This document shows positions 1 through 10,432 of a DNA stretch of 64,000 bases, in pieces. This DNA is from Pardosa pseudoannulata. Taxonomy: Eukaryota > Arthropoda > Arachnida > Araneae > Lycosidae. The translations under genes were made by a program, and so were the position numbers. Numbering within the stretch: position 1 is the stretch's first letter; the number at the start of each line of letters is the position of its first letter. The notes below the pieces were generated by a model. That model ran no database searches. It was given only the letters and a program-made list of their open reading frames with translations, and was not told the origin of the DNA. The DNA is taken from contig CM063510.1 of the NCBI GenBank assembly GCA_032207245.1, positions 45,494,515-45,558,514 on the forward strand. Reading direction: 5' to 3'.

Positions 1-480
1 GATTAGGCTCTCTGCCAAGAGTTCCTTGGATGTGTCAAAGGGTTTCTTAAGACGCAAGTTGTGTGTCAGAGTGCAGACTTGAAGATAGTGAATGGAGTCA
101 CCGACTGCACCGCAGACACAATCTCCCGATGAGACCTGGAGATCCGAGACCTGGAACCTGTGGAGATACTGAGGGAAAGGTCCATGGTTCGTAAGAAGGG
201 TATTTACTGCCGCATTTCCACTCAGTCTAAACAATTTAACTTTCCTTAAGAAATCATAGAGAACCCTGCCTGCAGTGGCCGAGTCCTAGCAGTTTTGCCA
301 CTCGAGGAGCATCTCTCGCTTAAGTTTTAGTTTTATAAATGAGTTAGTGAGTAGGAGTTTTATTTCTGGCTCGAAGTGTCGCTCCTTTATCCAGCTTATC
401 GGCCGTCTCATTACCGTCGATGCCACAGTGAGCTTTGACACAGCCGAGGTCAACTTTTTTGTTGGTTACTTCCAGGTTTT
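1..480 (-). pseudogene. LINE fragment: RNase H end and C-terminal zinc motif
   Basis: Minus-strand translation gives VKAHCGIDGNETADKLDKG, the fourth-acid region of an RNase H domain of I/R1/Jockey-type LINEs. After a tail comes C-V-C-G...H-Y-L-Q-V-C, the Cys-Cys-His-Cys motif such proteins carry. An in-frame TAG (plus 286-288) and truncation by the window edge show a dead copy. A SINE adjoins at 492. Confidence 0.8.
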
Positions 481-491
481 TCAGGGTTAGT

Positions 492-595
492 GCTTAAAAC
501 CGGTTAAGAAACTACTACGAACAGCCATACCACAGTGGGATTTGAGCCAGTGAACTCCAGTACTGAAGATCAGTGCACTAAACATTCGGCCATCA
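492..595 (-). repeat. tRNA-derived SINE (family 1), 3' truncated
   Basis: Head and middle only: reverse strand reads ...ggccgaatg, the tracc/ggag segment and a degenerate B box. It abuts the LINE end on its left. Confidence 0.75.
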
Positions 596-599
596 TACC

Positions 600-1596
600 A
601 ATTTTTTAGTTCTATCATTGTTCTATATGCTACAATTGCAGGGTAAATAAATCTTAACTGTATTATGTCACAGCACAAAACTACACAAACAGCAAACACT
701 CCCAAACGAAGCACACCCCGGACAACCTTTTAGCGTTTACAGTTGCCGAAGCCAAGAGACAGGGATTTCCTATCCATTATTAGAAAACTATAATCAACTG
801 AGCTGACCCAGATGAATCAGCCGAGTTTGAAGACCCTGATAACTTTAACTGTTGCAAAACAAACTGAACAATCAAAAGTATAATCTATATCTGATCAGCA
901 TGAATGCCAGACGATTATTTAATATAAATTATCTATTGTATAATCATATCGTAACAAACTTTTTTCTAGATTGCAAATTTTTACTGTTTTTTCTTTACTT
1001 CCTTGTATAAAGTAAAGAAATTTATTCTATTTGAGACAAAATTCAGTGATCAGATTTTAACGAATATATGTATTTTGACCATAGCTGAATTAATTTGACT
1101 ATTTAACCGTTACATCTGTAAGCAAGTGTATGGAAACTCTAAATTCTCATTTTGATTATTCCTAACTAGTTATGACTAGTTAACTCGGGACCTACAGTCC
1201 CCTAAAGAAGTTTCTAAATATCTCGACGAGTTATATCCTCCCCACAATTTATAAAACACATTATAAAAATCGATATAATAAAGAAACGATTTCCACAAAT
1301 TTTAAATCGAATTCCTTTTTAAAAGTAATTTTAAAGTTAGCACTGGTATTTTGAAATTTTCTAGCGGACCAAAATATTTTTGTAAAATAATTGCTCACGT
1401 AGAAGTAATGTTTATGTTAAAAATCTGAGGACGTTATTGGTAAAATTAAAAAATATATGAACTTGCCAAACAATACAATTTTTGCATTTAATATCATAAT
1501 AATCAATGTCTAAATGAATAAATATTTTACAAATAAGTAGAATTTTATTTATTTAAATTTAAAATTAAAATGAATAAGAAGTTCTAAAAAATGAAC
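600..1596. other. AT-rich stretch, nothing supported
   Basis: No exon-like, repeat-family or structural signal was found between the SINE and the TTAA element starting at 1601. Confidence 0.5.
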
Positions 1597-1600
1597 TTAA

Positions 1601-2518
1601 GGTATCCGTTTACGTTGAAAACGTCATTTTTTTATGCCAAAATCATAATTTTTTAAAATATCTCTATTGTAAAATTTCAACTTTTAGTCTTCTAAATATG
1701 TTTTTGTTTTGTCTCTACGGCATTTTAAAGAAAAGTTACAGATGTTTAAACATCAGTGACAGCTGTCAAAACAAAACGGATGTAGCGACTTCGGAACCGG
1801 AAATTGTGAATTTAAAGAGCATTTTTTGGGCAAAAGTTTTTAAATTTTCATGAAGATTAGTTTAAACATTTTTCTAGTATTTTTAATAATTAGCAACTTG
1901 GCAATTAGAAAGTTTTGAAGCAAGAAAGTGTGGGGAATTTTAAACATGTATTTTAATTTTTTAATAGTTAAAGTTGCTTTCATAAACTTCAAAAAAGTTT
2001 TTCTCAGAACGGTATTTTTAATAAAATGTTGAAACTTGAAATGTGATTTCTCAAAAAGTTCTTAAAATATTTTGTTGAAAATTATTATGAATGCTTTTGA
2101 TAGTATTTATTAGTGAATGACCTAAAAGCTTTAAATTTGGATCATTTTTAATCATGTTACACTCATAGTTAGATATAAAGGTAATGAAAATTCGCTAAAA
2201 ATTCAATGTGTATAATTTTGAAGGACCAAAATATTTTACCAAATGTAAATTAAGCTGATATTTTAGGTGATTTATTAGTCCAGTGTATAAGAAATGTGTT
2301 GCATCAAAAAATATTGAAATAATTTAACCTTTTGAAAAAATCCGATTTTTTTTTTTACTAAATTTTCTTCATTTATTGGAAGTTTCATAAAAACTTCTCC
2401 AGGAATAAATTTTTTAGTTCATTTCTCTATGATAATATAAAAAATAAATCTAAAATGTAAAAACATGAAACAGTTTCTACGTTTAAAGAAAAAAGTTCTC
2501 CGAACGTAGACAGATACC
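1601..2518. mobile_element. TTAA-flanked inverted-end element, family A (piggyBac-like, non-autonomous)
   Basis: TTAA at 1597-1600 and 2519-2522 flank ends GGTATCCGTTTACGTT and, inverted, GGTATCTGTCTACGTT (14 of 16 identical). 918 bp, AT-rich, no transposase frame. TTAA duplication is the hallmark of piggyBac insertion. Confidence 0.65.
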
Positions 2519-2664
2519 TTAAAACATTGGAGTGACTAACTTAAATTTTTAAAGATAATATTAATAGGAAAATATCTGTAAAGATACATTTTTAAACATG
2601 ATTTTTAAAGAAGGGATAGGTTTCAAGTCAAATTTCTAGTTTCATGCATTTCAGAGAGAAATTA

Positions 2665-2697
2665 GCCGAACGATAGCCGAATGGTAGAGCACTCTCT
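2665..2697 (+). repeat. SINE family 1, head part left of an inserted element
   Basis: gccgaacgatagccgaatgg followed by tagagc is the SINE head. The SINE 3' half resumes at 3404 after the 698-bp TTAA element; the middle of the SINE is missing. Confidence 0.7.
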
Positions 2698-2701
2698 TTA
2701 A

Positions 2702-3399
2702 TCCTTTGATATGCAAATAAAATGTGTATCGACCCATCTGAAGGAGACCATTTAATTTGGCTTGCCTGGCGCGCCAGTGATCACTCAAATATTCCGCATT
2801 ATAAACACTTTGATGACCATTTTCATCACCAGAATAGCCTAATGTACTTTTATCGTCACTGCCATATATTGCATCCAACCCAGACATTTGGAAGGCCTAC
2901 TTCTGAATTTCACTTTATTCAAATATGTACTTTGACGTTCAAAGTGCAAAACCACTGCTATACTGATTACCACAGTCATTGCAATACTTTTAATTTATTT
3001 GCTTGTTGATGCGATTTTGTTTATCGGTGCTGTTGTGGAGGAGGGGGTGGAGGATGCACCTGTAAGAATCTGAACAAAATACCATCGATGCACGACCGAA
3101 ACACAGAAATAATCCAATAATATACCGTCTGGCGTTCGAAGATAGGCTTGACGAGTGAGAGTTGATGCTGTTGTTGATGCAATTTTGTTTATCGGTGCTG
3201 TTGTGGAGGAAGGGGTGGAGGATGCACCTGTAAGAATCTGAACAAAATACCATCGATGCACGACCGAAACACAGAAAGAATCCAATAATATACCGTCCGG
3301 CGTTCGCCGAAGATAATGCTCGACGAGCGAGACTCATCAAAGTCTACAACGGCACATGAAATGCGCGACGAGTCAGAGCCGTTGTTGTATGCCAAGGGG
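2702..3399. mobile_element. TTAA-flanked inverted-end element, family B, inside a SINE
   Basis: TTAA at 2698-2701 and 3400-3403. Ends tCCtTTGaTATgCAA and, inverted, cCCcTTGgCATaCAA agree at 10 of 15 positions, all differences being transitions. A minus-strand frame begins at 2887 (M-S-G-L-D-A-I-Y-G-S-D-D-K-S), compatible with a decayed first part of a piggyBac-type protein, but this is not certain. A 168-bp tandem repeat fills the right half. Confidence 0.6.
3005..3340 (+). repeat. Two-copy tandem repeat, period 168 bp
   Basis: Copies 3005-3172 and 3173-3340 are nearly identical and both contain tgttgtggagga, gatgcacctgtaagaatctg and accatcgatgcacgaccg. High identity implies recent duplication. 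The open frames here only repeat in step with the period. Confidence 0.85.
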
Positions 3400-3403
3400 T
3401 TAA

Positions 3404-3474
3404 ACAGGAAGTCCTGGTCTCATTAGCCCTACTGAGCAAAGCGGTAGACCGTAGCGCTCCAAACCAAGCCAAAT
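3404..3474 (+). repeat. SINE family 1, 3' part right of the inserted element
   Basis: Reads ggtcctggtctcattagccc-like sequence, the gtagaccgtagcgctcc segment and a ccaaaccaagcc tail. Confidence 0.8.
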
Positions 3475-4035
3475 CAATGAGAAAGTAACTAAAATATAGT
3501 TTAGCAAGAATTGAAAACTAAATACAGTTCGATATTTCCATAATATAAAAGAAACGTAATATAAAAAACAGGTGGTTCTTTTATATTTTATTTATGCCAC
3601 GATGACTTTTAAAATACATTTAATAAATAACGAGTTATGAGTACTTATTACAAAAGTAATTCTTCTTTTTATTCTTTTTTTTTTAAATATATTGAATCTG
3701 GAGGACTAACTATTTAACTTACTGTAAAAATAGTGGAATATTTTCCTCTCATAGAATGCTCTCGGTTGTGAAAAAAACCTAGAACTAGAGCCTAGAATTT
3801 CGAATCTCATTTGACTTCATCGTCTGACTGAAATAATAACCTACGCAAACGTTTTCTGAGTTCTCCTTTGCTTTCAAGTAGCAAAAAAGTAGGTCAAGAC
3901 TTTAGGGATGCTTGCATCATAACGTCACTCTGTAAATACACATTCAATGTTCAGAAACTAGATATTATCCTTTGAATTTACAATTTTTTACATTCTTCTA
4001 GTGTAAAAAAGAAATGCACCACACTTTTGTTCCTG

Positions 4036-4210
4036 TTTTGGTTGGTTGGGAGCACTACGGATTACCTTTTTGCAACACGAGGGATAATGAGACCGGGACG
4101 TACTGCTTAAACCGATTCCTAACGGCTATGAACATCCATGCCACAAAGGGACTCGAATCCACAAACTACGGTTCCAAAGGTCAGTGTCCTAACCCTTCTG
4201 TCATCGTTCA
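4036..4210 (-). repeat. SINE family 1, near complete
   Basis: Reverse-strand copy from tail (ggttggttggg) through the gtagtccc/ggtctcatt region to the head ending catcgttca. The overlapping plus-strand frame 4014-4343 is chance. Confidence 0.85.
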
Positions 4211-4578
4211 ACATTGTTCCTGTTTTGGAACTTTCATTTCAAAATGTGACCATGAAATGAGTTTCGGATTGCAGTTTTATAAAACTTTAAGAAATTATAA
4301 AAATCCTTCTGCATTCATATTTCAAAAAATCAATTTAACATAAAAAGGGCTCCGATTCTGTATTTATTTCCTGCTTCTTATAATACAGAATATTATGATT
4401 AACATAATGCATTTACATGGATTCTATGACTCTTCCAGTATCATACATGCCAACTACTCATTTTCTCCAAAAACTAAGCTTCCCCCAAGAATACATATAA
4501 ATTATCGCATGTAAACTTTTGATATCATTATAATGACTGTTTCGTTTTTATAAGACCACTGTATGATTTTTCATTTAG

Positions 4579-4666
4579 GTATGCTAGCAGTTGGACTTCT
4601 TATGAGAAATCTACCTTTCATTAACTTTAGTAAGGATATATCGACAAAATGGGCATCCACGCTGAG
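4579..4666 (+). CDS. SLC9B/NHA-like antiporter, first exon visible in the window
   Basis: The acceptor is ...catttag before 4579 and the donor is gtaaag at 4667. The exon begins with two bases of a split Gly codon, so an upstream exon must exist. It encodes MLAVGLLMRNLPFINFSKD and continues into a K-W-A-S-T-L motif. This is the family's GML(L)AGFLIRN membrane segment followed by the hydrophilic loop with the K-W-S/A-S-L signature. Confidence 0.88.
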
Positions 4667-5694
4667 GTAAAGCAGTTTTTACACTTAAATTTCTTTATTA
4701 GAGCATGCAAGGATAAATTTAATTTACTCAATGATAAAAATTATGAATCTGTAACAGTGCAGTCATAGTCTTCAAATAATTAAGTCCCAATAATGACCTA
4801 GTGTTAACAGAATATCATTAGTCATTGCAATAGTGATGGCACTGCTTTAACGTGTTTCTTTAGAAATGTGGATTTATTTAGGTTTATCAGAATTTCCACA
4901 GCATTCCTTCACATTCACTTTTACTCATTTAATTAAATAAAAGATAGGTTTATTGTTAATAAATAAAGTAATGAACACAGTATGAATCAGTAACAGCTTT
5001 ATATATTCTTAAAAATTAAATGAAATACGTTTAGAGCTTTTATACATAATATTTAAATCCGTTTGACTTTGTTCAAGTTTTCTTACGATTCACTATTCGT
5101 ACACAACATACAGGCTCCTCTTAGCAACCTGGTTGACTCCAAGTGATGTTTTGGATATCAACAGACTGCTTTGTAGATCCTAAGCTACCTACATCAATCT
5201 ATATTGTCCTATAGCTGAGCACAATTGTTTATATGACTTTTTATTGAAATCGAAATCAAGATGGCGGATAACATGCTGTGCAAGTATTATAGAATTATTG
5301 CAGTAAAAACAATTAAAAAAGGATAATAATCCCTTTTGTTACCTAAAATAAAGTTAGGAAGAAAAATTAAAAAACTAACGAGGAGTCATTTTGAGTTAAA
5401 ATTTGTTCTTTTACCCTCCGAAACGAAAATTGCACCCTTTGCCTTAAATACAGTATCCTATGGCTCACGAGGTTGGGGAATCCATGTGGCATAAAAAACA
5501 ACAGCAATCAGGTTTTTTTGAAAGGAATTGTCGTTAAAGTTAAAAAAAGGCACGTATTATTAGTAAAATATTCAAGAGAATTTTTATTGTATATGTTAAT
5601 TAATAAAGGAAATCTTGCTGATTTAGATTCTTTCTTTGTAATTTGTACATTGTAATTTTAACATAATTCCACAAATTTTTTTTCTACTCTCTAG

Positions 5695-5877
5695 GAACGC
5701 TGCATTATCAGTCATACTTCTGAAGGCTGGACTAGGACTTGACGCTGAAAAGTTGAAAGTTTTGGGTCCTAGTGTAGCAGGGCTATCAATCGTTCCCTGT
5801 CTTGCAGAAACCGGTGCTTCTGCCGTAGCATCTCATCTGTTGTTGGGATTGCCATGGATGTGGTCATTAGTACTAGG
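5695..5877 (+). CDS. SLC9B/NHA-like antiporter exon
   Basis: A pyrimidine-rich acceptor ends at 5694 and the donor gtaag starts at 5878. Two split codons (Arg in, Gly out) match the neighbouring exons. The product reads NAALSVILLKAGLGLDAEKL, then a helix with VPCLAETGASAVASHLLLGL and a P-W-M-W motif. The LVRAGLGLD and (V/A)E(A/T)..S signatures of NHA proteins are clear. The glutamate of CLAE is retained. Confidence 0.93.
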
Positions 5878-6045
5878 GTAAGAAATGATTTATACCACAC
5901 AAAAAATAATATATTTATACATCTGTTGATGTGATTAATATCCCTCGGGCAAGTTTCAAGCCTAACGCTAGCTCGAAGTAACTTGTGCATGAGTTGTGAT
6001 ATGTCATACTACGTGAAATTACCCTTACAAGCATGGTCGTTCTAG

Positions 6046-6224
6046 ATTCATCTTGTCTGCTGTCTCTGCAGCTGTTTTGGTACCTGGTGCAATACGCTTA
6101 TCGGACTCGGGAATGGGTTTCCAGGCAGGCATCCCTACCCTGTTAATGGCCTCTGTGTCACTAGATAACGTCATAGCTCTCACTGGATTTCTAGTCACCT
6201 TGAACATCCTGACCTCTTCAGATG
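6046..6224 (+). CDS. SLC9B/NHA-like antiporter exon carrying the ion-binding motif
   Basis: The acceptor ttctag precedes 6046 and the donor gtaagt follows 6224. It encodes GFILSAVSAAVLVPGAIRLS, then GMGFQAGIPTLLMASVSLDN and VIALTGFLVTLNI. It aligns with the discontinuous helix (SPAVVVPSM in vertebrate NHA2) and the GVPTLLMAAGSFDD segment. Two departures are visible: the helix-break Ser-Pro is Ser-Ala, and the second aspartate of the DD pair is Asn. Confidence 0.94.
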
Positions 6225-6340
6225 GTAAGTATAAACTTATTAAAATTATTCTATAGAAAAAGTGTTCATCAAAAGAAGAATATGTATTGTGTGAATCTTA
6301 ACACTTTAGTATAGGTATGTCCTGCCATTAAAAACCACTT

Positions 6341-6545
6341 CACTTGTGGAATGTATCTCAAGAGCACCACTTCAGATGTACCCTGTCTCCTGACGGCAGA
6401 CGATCACTCAGCTGGCGAGCCGATAAGACGTATCGCTCGGTTGCCCGTATTCTTTAATTATTTTATGTCTAACTATTTGTATTTGTCCTGTTAATCGTAA
6501 TAAATGTTGTGTAATTAACGATGGTCGTTGCTTTTTCCCCCATTA
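6341..6545 (+). other. GC-richer patch, possible LTR fragment
   Basis: A 200-bp stretch with ctgacggcagacgatcactc-type sequence and an AATAAA (about 6500) ending near a terminal-looking taattaacg. No partner copy in the window, so the LTR reading is only a guess. Confidence 0.2.
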
Positions 6546-6753
6546 GCATGCTGTTAAAGAAATTATAATCTTATTCCTGCTGAATGGACTGAAAGTTCTA
6601 AATTCATTAAGAATTTATAAAATCAGAACAAACAATGATTCGGAAGAATGATTTTCAGTAAAATTATTTTGAAGGGGTGTTTTATTTTAATGAAAATGGT
6701 TGTTAAATTAAAAAGTAACGATAAGGCACAGTAATGGTAATTCAACTTCTAGC

Positions 6754-6935
6754 AGACCAAACGAGGACCAAATGGATAGAGAGCTGCTCTTCGATACAGA
6801 GTCCGCTGCTTCGAATTCCGCTGATGGCATGGATGTTCATAGCCATTCGAAATCCTCTTTAAACCGTAAATCCCTATCTTATGAGCCGTCATGTAGCAAA
6901 ACAATGAACCATATCTGTCCAAGCTGAACCAAACT
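6754..6935 (+). repeat. SINE family 1, diverged
   Basis: Recognisable head (gaggaccaaatgg), atggcatggatgttcatagc middle and ctgaaccaaact tail, with many substitutions. Confidence 0.8.
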
Positions 6936-7279
6936 GTTTTCTTGCAGAATGCAAAAGATGATAATTGTTCAAGAATCAGCTACTAAACTTTTTTGAATTC
7001 TTTATTCGATTCAGTTATTCAAACATTGATGTCTGGGACATGCTTATCTACAAATGTTACGTTTGATGGATGTAGTTTTGATTGACTTTGTATTCATATA
7101 TTAAGTACTAGTATACACGTGAGCATACTTTGAAAATTACTAACAGTATTTTTCATTGGCAAATAGAACATAACTGAGAAATAACGTCCTACAACAATAA
7201 GAGAATGTGGAACTCACTACAGTTGAACCTTCGAAGTTGTTATATCCTTCTCGTAAATTAAAAAGAAAAATTCAATAAA

Positions 7280-8090
7280 TTCCACTCGAAACTCCAATGG
7301 CAATCATATCCATGACGGAATAAGGATACATACCCCAACTCAACATTTTTAATGATGATCAAACCCTTCTGGCTGTGCTATTTACTGCAAAGACCTTGAA
7401 ATTTCTTCGGCAATTGTCCTGAATACTTCAAATTTTGATGCCGAAATAGAGGTAATCAAACAAGCAGTTTATAGTCTATTAAATTGGAATTCATCACACT
7501 CCTGCAGCTTTTCTTGCTAATTCTCAGATTGTAATCTTAGCTTTATGTTCTCCTAACCGCAAGTTAATCGAGACTTACTTAGCGAGGCTATTCACTTTGG
7601 TTGAACCTTTTACTTCTAATTTATACCTAGTCATTGTGGCATCTATGACAATTAAAAAGCTGATACCTTTGCTAAGAGGGGTTGCGATCTCCAACAACAA
7701 CCCCCTTGTGTCTTATTCCTCTGCATGCAGAACAATTGTAGAACGAATTAAGAACTCTGTTCGACAGAATGATATTTTTAATGCTAGAGGAAAGAAGTGG
7801 TGTCAACTGTTGGACTATCCTGTGCCAATGGAGCTGCCTCGCCATATTTTTACTGCATACTTCAGGATAATTACATCCCACGACTACTTATACTCTCAAC
7901 TAAACCGTATTGGTTTTGGGGGCTTACCTAACTGTCCACTTTATTCAACCGGGGAAAAATGGATTTTAATCATTTCTTGACATATGCTTGTTTGAAGGAC
8001 TACCATTTTAACTCTGACAACTGGATTAACAGTGCAACTTTGTACTGGGCTGCCCGTGGAGTGCTGTGGTCTCTTCATTGTCTATCGGCA
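7280..8090 (+). pseudogene. LINE fragment: RNase H domain and C-terminal zinc motif
   Basis: Frames around 7380-7480 give A-I-Y-C-K-D-L...FDAEIEVIKQAVYS; 7650 gives PSHCGIYDN.KADTFAKRG; 7597-7980 gives a long tail with LNRIGFGGLPNCPLYSTGEK and then the downstream H...C part. These are RNase H landmarks and the C-terminal Cys/His region of an I-type LINE. Several stops and frame changes mark it as dead. It lies in an antiporter intron. Confidence 0.8.
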
Positions 8091-8322
8091 TAGAAAAAAA
8101 ATCATATTTTCAATGATGTGATGCAGTCGCAGCATGCAAACTACGGTTTTATGCGAGCTAAGAAAAAAAACTTTGGTTAAGTGCGCACATATAATATTAT
8201 GGAGGTAGTTTTTTTTCACTAAGTTTGGTCAACTAATATTACATACCTGAACGTTAAATTGTTAGGTAGTTTACAATTGCTTACATTTAGCTAATTTGAT
8301 TCTAAATATATTCCTTCCTCAG

Positions 8323-8438
8323 ACAGTTTCATGATTACCTTACTACGAAGACTTTTGGAACCTGTTTTGGGCATGATTGCCGGCATTGCGTATGGAATTC
8401 TTCTATGGTATTTTCCCAATAATAAGGTAAAATCGGAG
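8323..8438 (+). CDS. SLC9B/NHA-like antiporter exon with two possible donors
   Basis: The acceptor cctcag ends at 8322. The product DSFMITLLRRLLEPVLGMIA continues GIAYGILLWYFPNNKVKSE, a membrane helix ending in the family's Y/W-F-P motif and a basic cytosolic turn. The best donor is gtaagt at 8439, which leaves phase 0 for the next exon. A second gt at 8427 would remove four codons without changing the frame. A duplicated copy of this exon end lies about 100 bp downstream. Confidence 0.9.
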
Positions 8439-8592
8439 GTAAGTTTTAACTTCTTCGGCTTTTCTACTACTTTTCTCTTGTCTTATAAGCCACGCATTTC
8501 TATTTAGTCTACGAATTTTAGAATAAAAGGAAGTCTGAGGTACGTTTTGGATATTCAGTTTTTAACTACTTTTCTCTTATTATTATAAAGTG
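8412..8592 (+). repeat. Direct duplication of an exon end and donor site
   Basis: 8412-8498 and 8516-8592 share ataa(t)aagg, a gaggta donor, the ctacttttctctt run and a t-rich segment ending ttag. The offset is about 101 bp and identity is moderate. Confidence 0.6.
8522..8539 (+). CDS. Candidate 18-nt microexon (six codons) of the antiporter gene
   Basis: Between ...gaattttag and gtacgt lie 18 bases reading Asn-Lys-Arg-Lys-Ser-Glu. This is nearly the same as the last six residues of the preceding exon (Asn-Lys-Val-Lys-Ser-Glu). It is phase 0 on both sides, so inclusion would insert six residues into a cytosolic loop without changing the frame. The flanking intron sequence is also duplicated from the preceding exon-intron junction. 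No transcript evidence is available here. Confidence 0.35.
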
Positions 8593-8824
8593 TGTATTTT
8601 TTAGCTTAATATAATTATATAAAACGAAACATTTACTTTATATTTCTTTGTTTACATGTAATACGAAATCAGTCTTAATATTACATTGTTTCTTTTTCTA
8701 TTAATGGCATATTATGATGTTTAAAACATTAGCTGAAAACAGGCTGTAATATTCAAAACTGTCTTAATTTCATATGTTTTACTGTTGCGAATGTATAATA
8801 ACTTTGATATAAAGTATTCATTAA

Positions 8825-9314
8825 CACATTGTGTGCGGGTACATTTCGCAGCTGAATTGTACCGGGAGCGGGCGTTTTGTGCGTAAATTTAGTTATTCAG
8901 TTAAATCTCAATCGATCAAAAATTATTATTTAACCAACTTTTCGCATTTTATATTCAAATATATAAATATATATATAAATAACAACCATAAAATTTTTGT
9001 AAACAAAAAATATATTTTTTAGTGGATAAATTTATAATAGTATCGTGAATATGAAAATCAAATAGAAATATTAATGCATAGTTTTAATATTTTCCCGTTC
9101 TGTGGTTCCGCATCGACTTATGTAAAAACTAGTTTTTATTTGTCTAAAACTTTCCAGAATCTATGTAGTAGACCAGAACATTCAGCTTTCTTTTACCTGC
9201 ATATACCGCTATTTTTGAACCTACAAACAATGTTGTTACACTAACCAGTAATAGTACGTGACCCGCCCTCAAGTATCAATCTTCAGAAAACGTACGTGTC
9301 CCGCATACAATGTG
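8825..9314. mobile_element. TTAA-flanked inverted-end element, family C
   Basis: TTAA at 8821-8824 and 9315-9318. Ends CACATTGTGTGCGGGTAC and, inverted, CACATTGTATGCGGGACAC. 490 bp, no transposase frame; inside an antiporter intron. A similar end (cacttcgcgtgcggg) occurs alone near 55020-55050. Confidence 0.75.
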
Positions 9315-10094
9315 TTAACATGCTATGGCCCGGATTTGATTCCACAAGATAATTTTTAATTTATATATATTTAGCAGTATTGTTTAGGAAATAGTTAGTG
9401 CATTAGGTAAATGCAATTTTAGTGAATTGTAAATTATAACTGAAAAAGAGTAGAAAAAATACTTTTCAATTTTCCTTTTCTTATAACAATCATAATTGTT
9501 CCCAAAACTTAAAAAAATTATTACTAAATAACAGTTATTTTTAATCATAAATGTTTTTCATGACAAAAATGTACAGCGGATCAATACAAAACCAGTACAT
9601 TAGACTCTTTACTTTCGATTTGAGATTTTAAAAATGAAAAGCGAAAAACATAATGAAAACATAAAAAACATCTTAGAAAAAAGATGACACGCAATAAAGT
9701 ACTAAACTGAAAATATCTTGTTTTTAAGTTTTCTGAAAAGAAGAATTTAGTATAGGGTACGAGTTTTACTTTGACTCTTTTGCTTATTTTCATGTATGTC
9801 TAAAACGGTGCTGCGTTCCCTAATATATGATATAAAGTTCTGTATAATAAAGTATCAATTAAGAGTTTATTTAAAAAAGTCACAATTTTTACTTTTAAAA
9901 ATCTCAAATTAATAAGAAAAATCCTTGTAGATATCAAATAGGAAATGCTTAGTTCGAGTTTTATTTTGGCAATTCTATGTATATTTCAAACTTCTAGTTG
10001 TCCTTGTTATTAATGTCCCCAGAGCAGGTATTTCATCCGCATCCTAGTTCAAAATATGAATAAAAAACACATGAAAGGTGATGAAACAAGTGCA

Positions 10095-10262
10095 AAACTT
10101 ATTTTATTCACCACTAGACGTAGTCGACTTCAGCGATAGACCTGAGGATTGCGTTACTATTACGTGGAGACAACCAGGCCTTATTTGAGGTTTGAACCTG
10201 CGTCCTCTAGCAGGCAAACGAACGAGCTAGTCAATAAGCCGATCGAGAGTGACAAAGTTTTA
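10095..10262 (-). repeat. Possible second tRNA-like repeat
   Basis: Reverse strand contains gactagctcgttcgtttgc (A-box-like) and, about 35 bp later, ggttcaaacct (B-box-like), with a pyrimidine-rich continuation. Single copy here, so it may be a SINE or a tRNA pseudogene. Confidence 0.35.
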
Positions 10263-10432
10263 AAGCTCTTCAGCTGACTTTCTAACTCGTCTATCATTCA
10301 ACTTCTTGCCTGTGGACTATATTTCAGAAAAACGTGCTAAATACAGAAAATATTTTTTCACTTTTTACTTTTTTTGTTCGTGTATTATCATTAAAATGTT
10401 ATCGATAGATTATTTTTTAAAATAACCTACTA

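Noticed and set aside
487..714. 75-codon minus-strand frame
   Set aside because: Runs through a SINE copy into AT-rich sequence; no splice or family support.
4250..4330. Similarity to 46210-46285 (ggattgca-ttttataaaa)
   Set aside because: A real-looking short similarity but without borders or coding meaning; could be a shared old repeat.
1..4578. Missing 5' exon of the antiporter (expected to end in a leucine/proline-rich segment plus Gly)
   Set aside because: No segment with the right residues and donor was found; the exon is probably outside the window.
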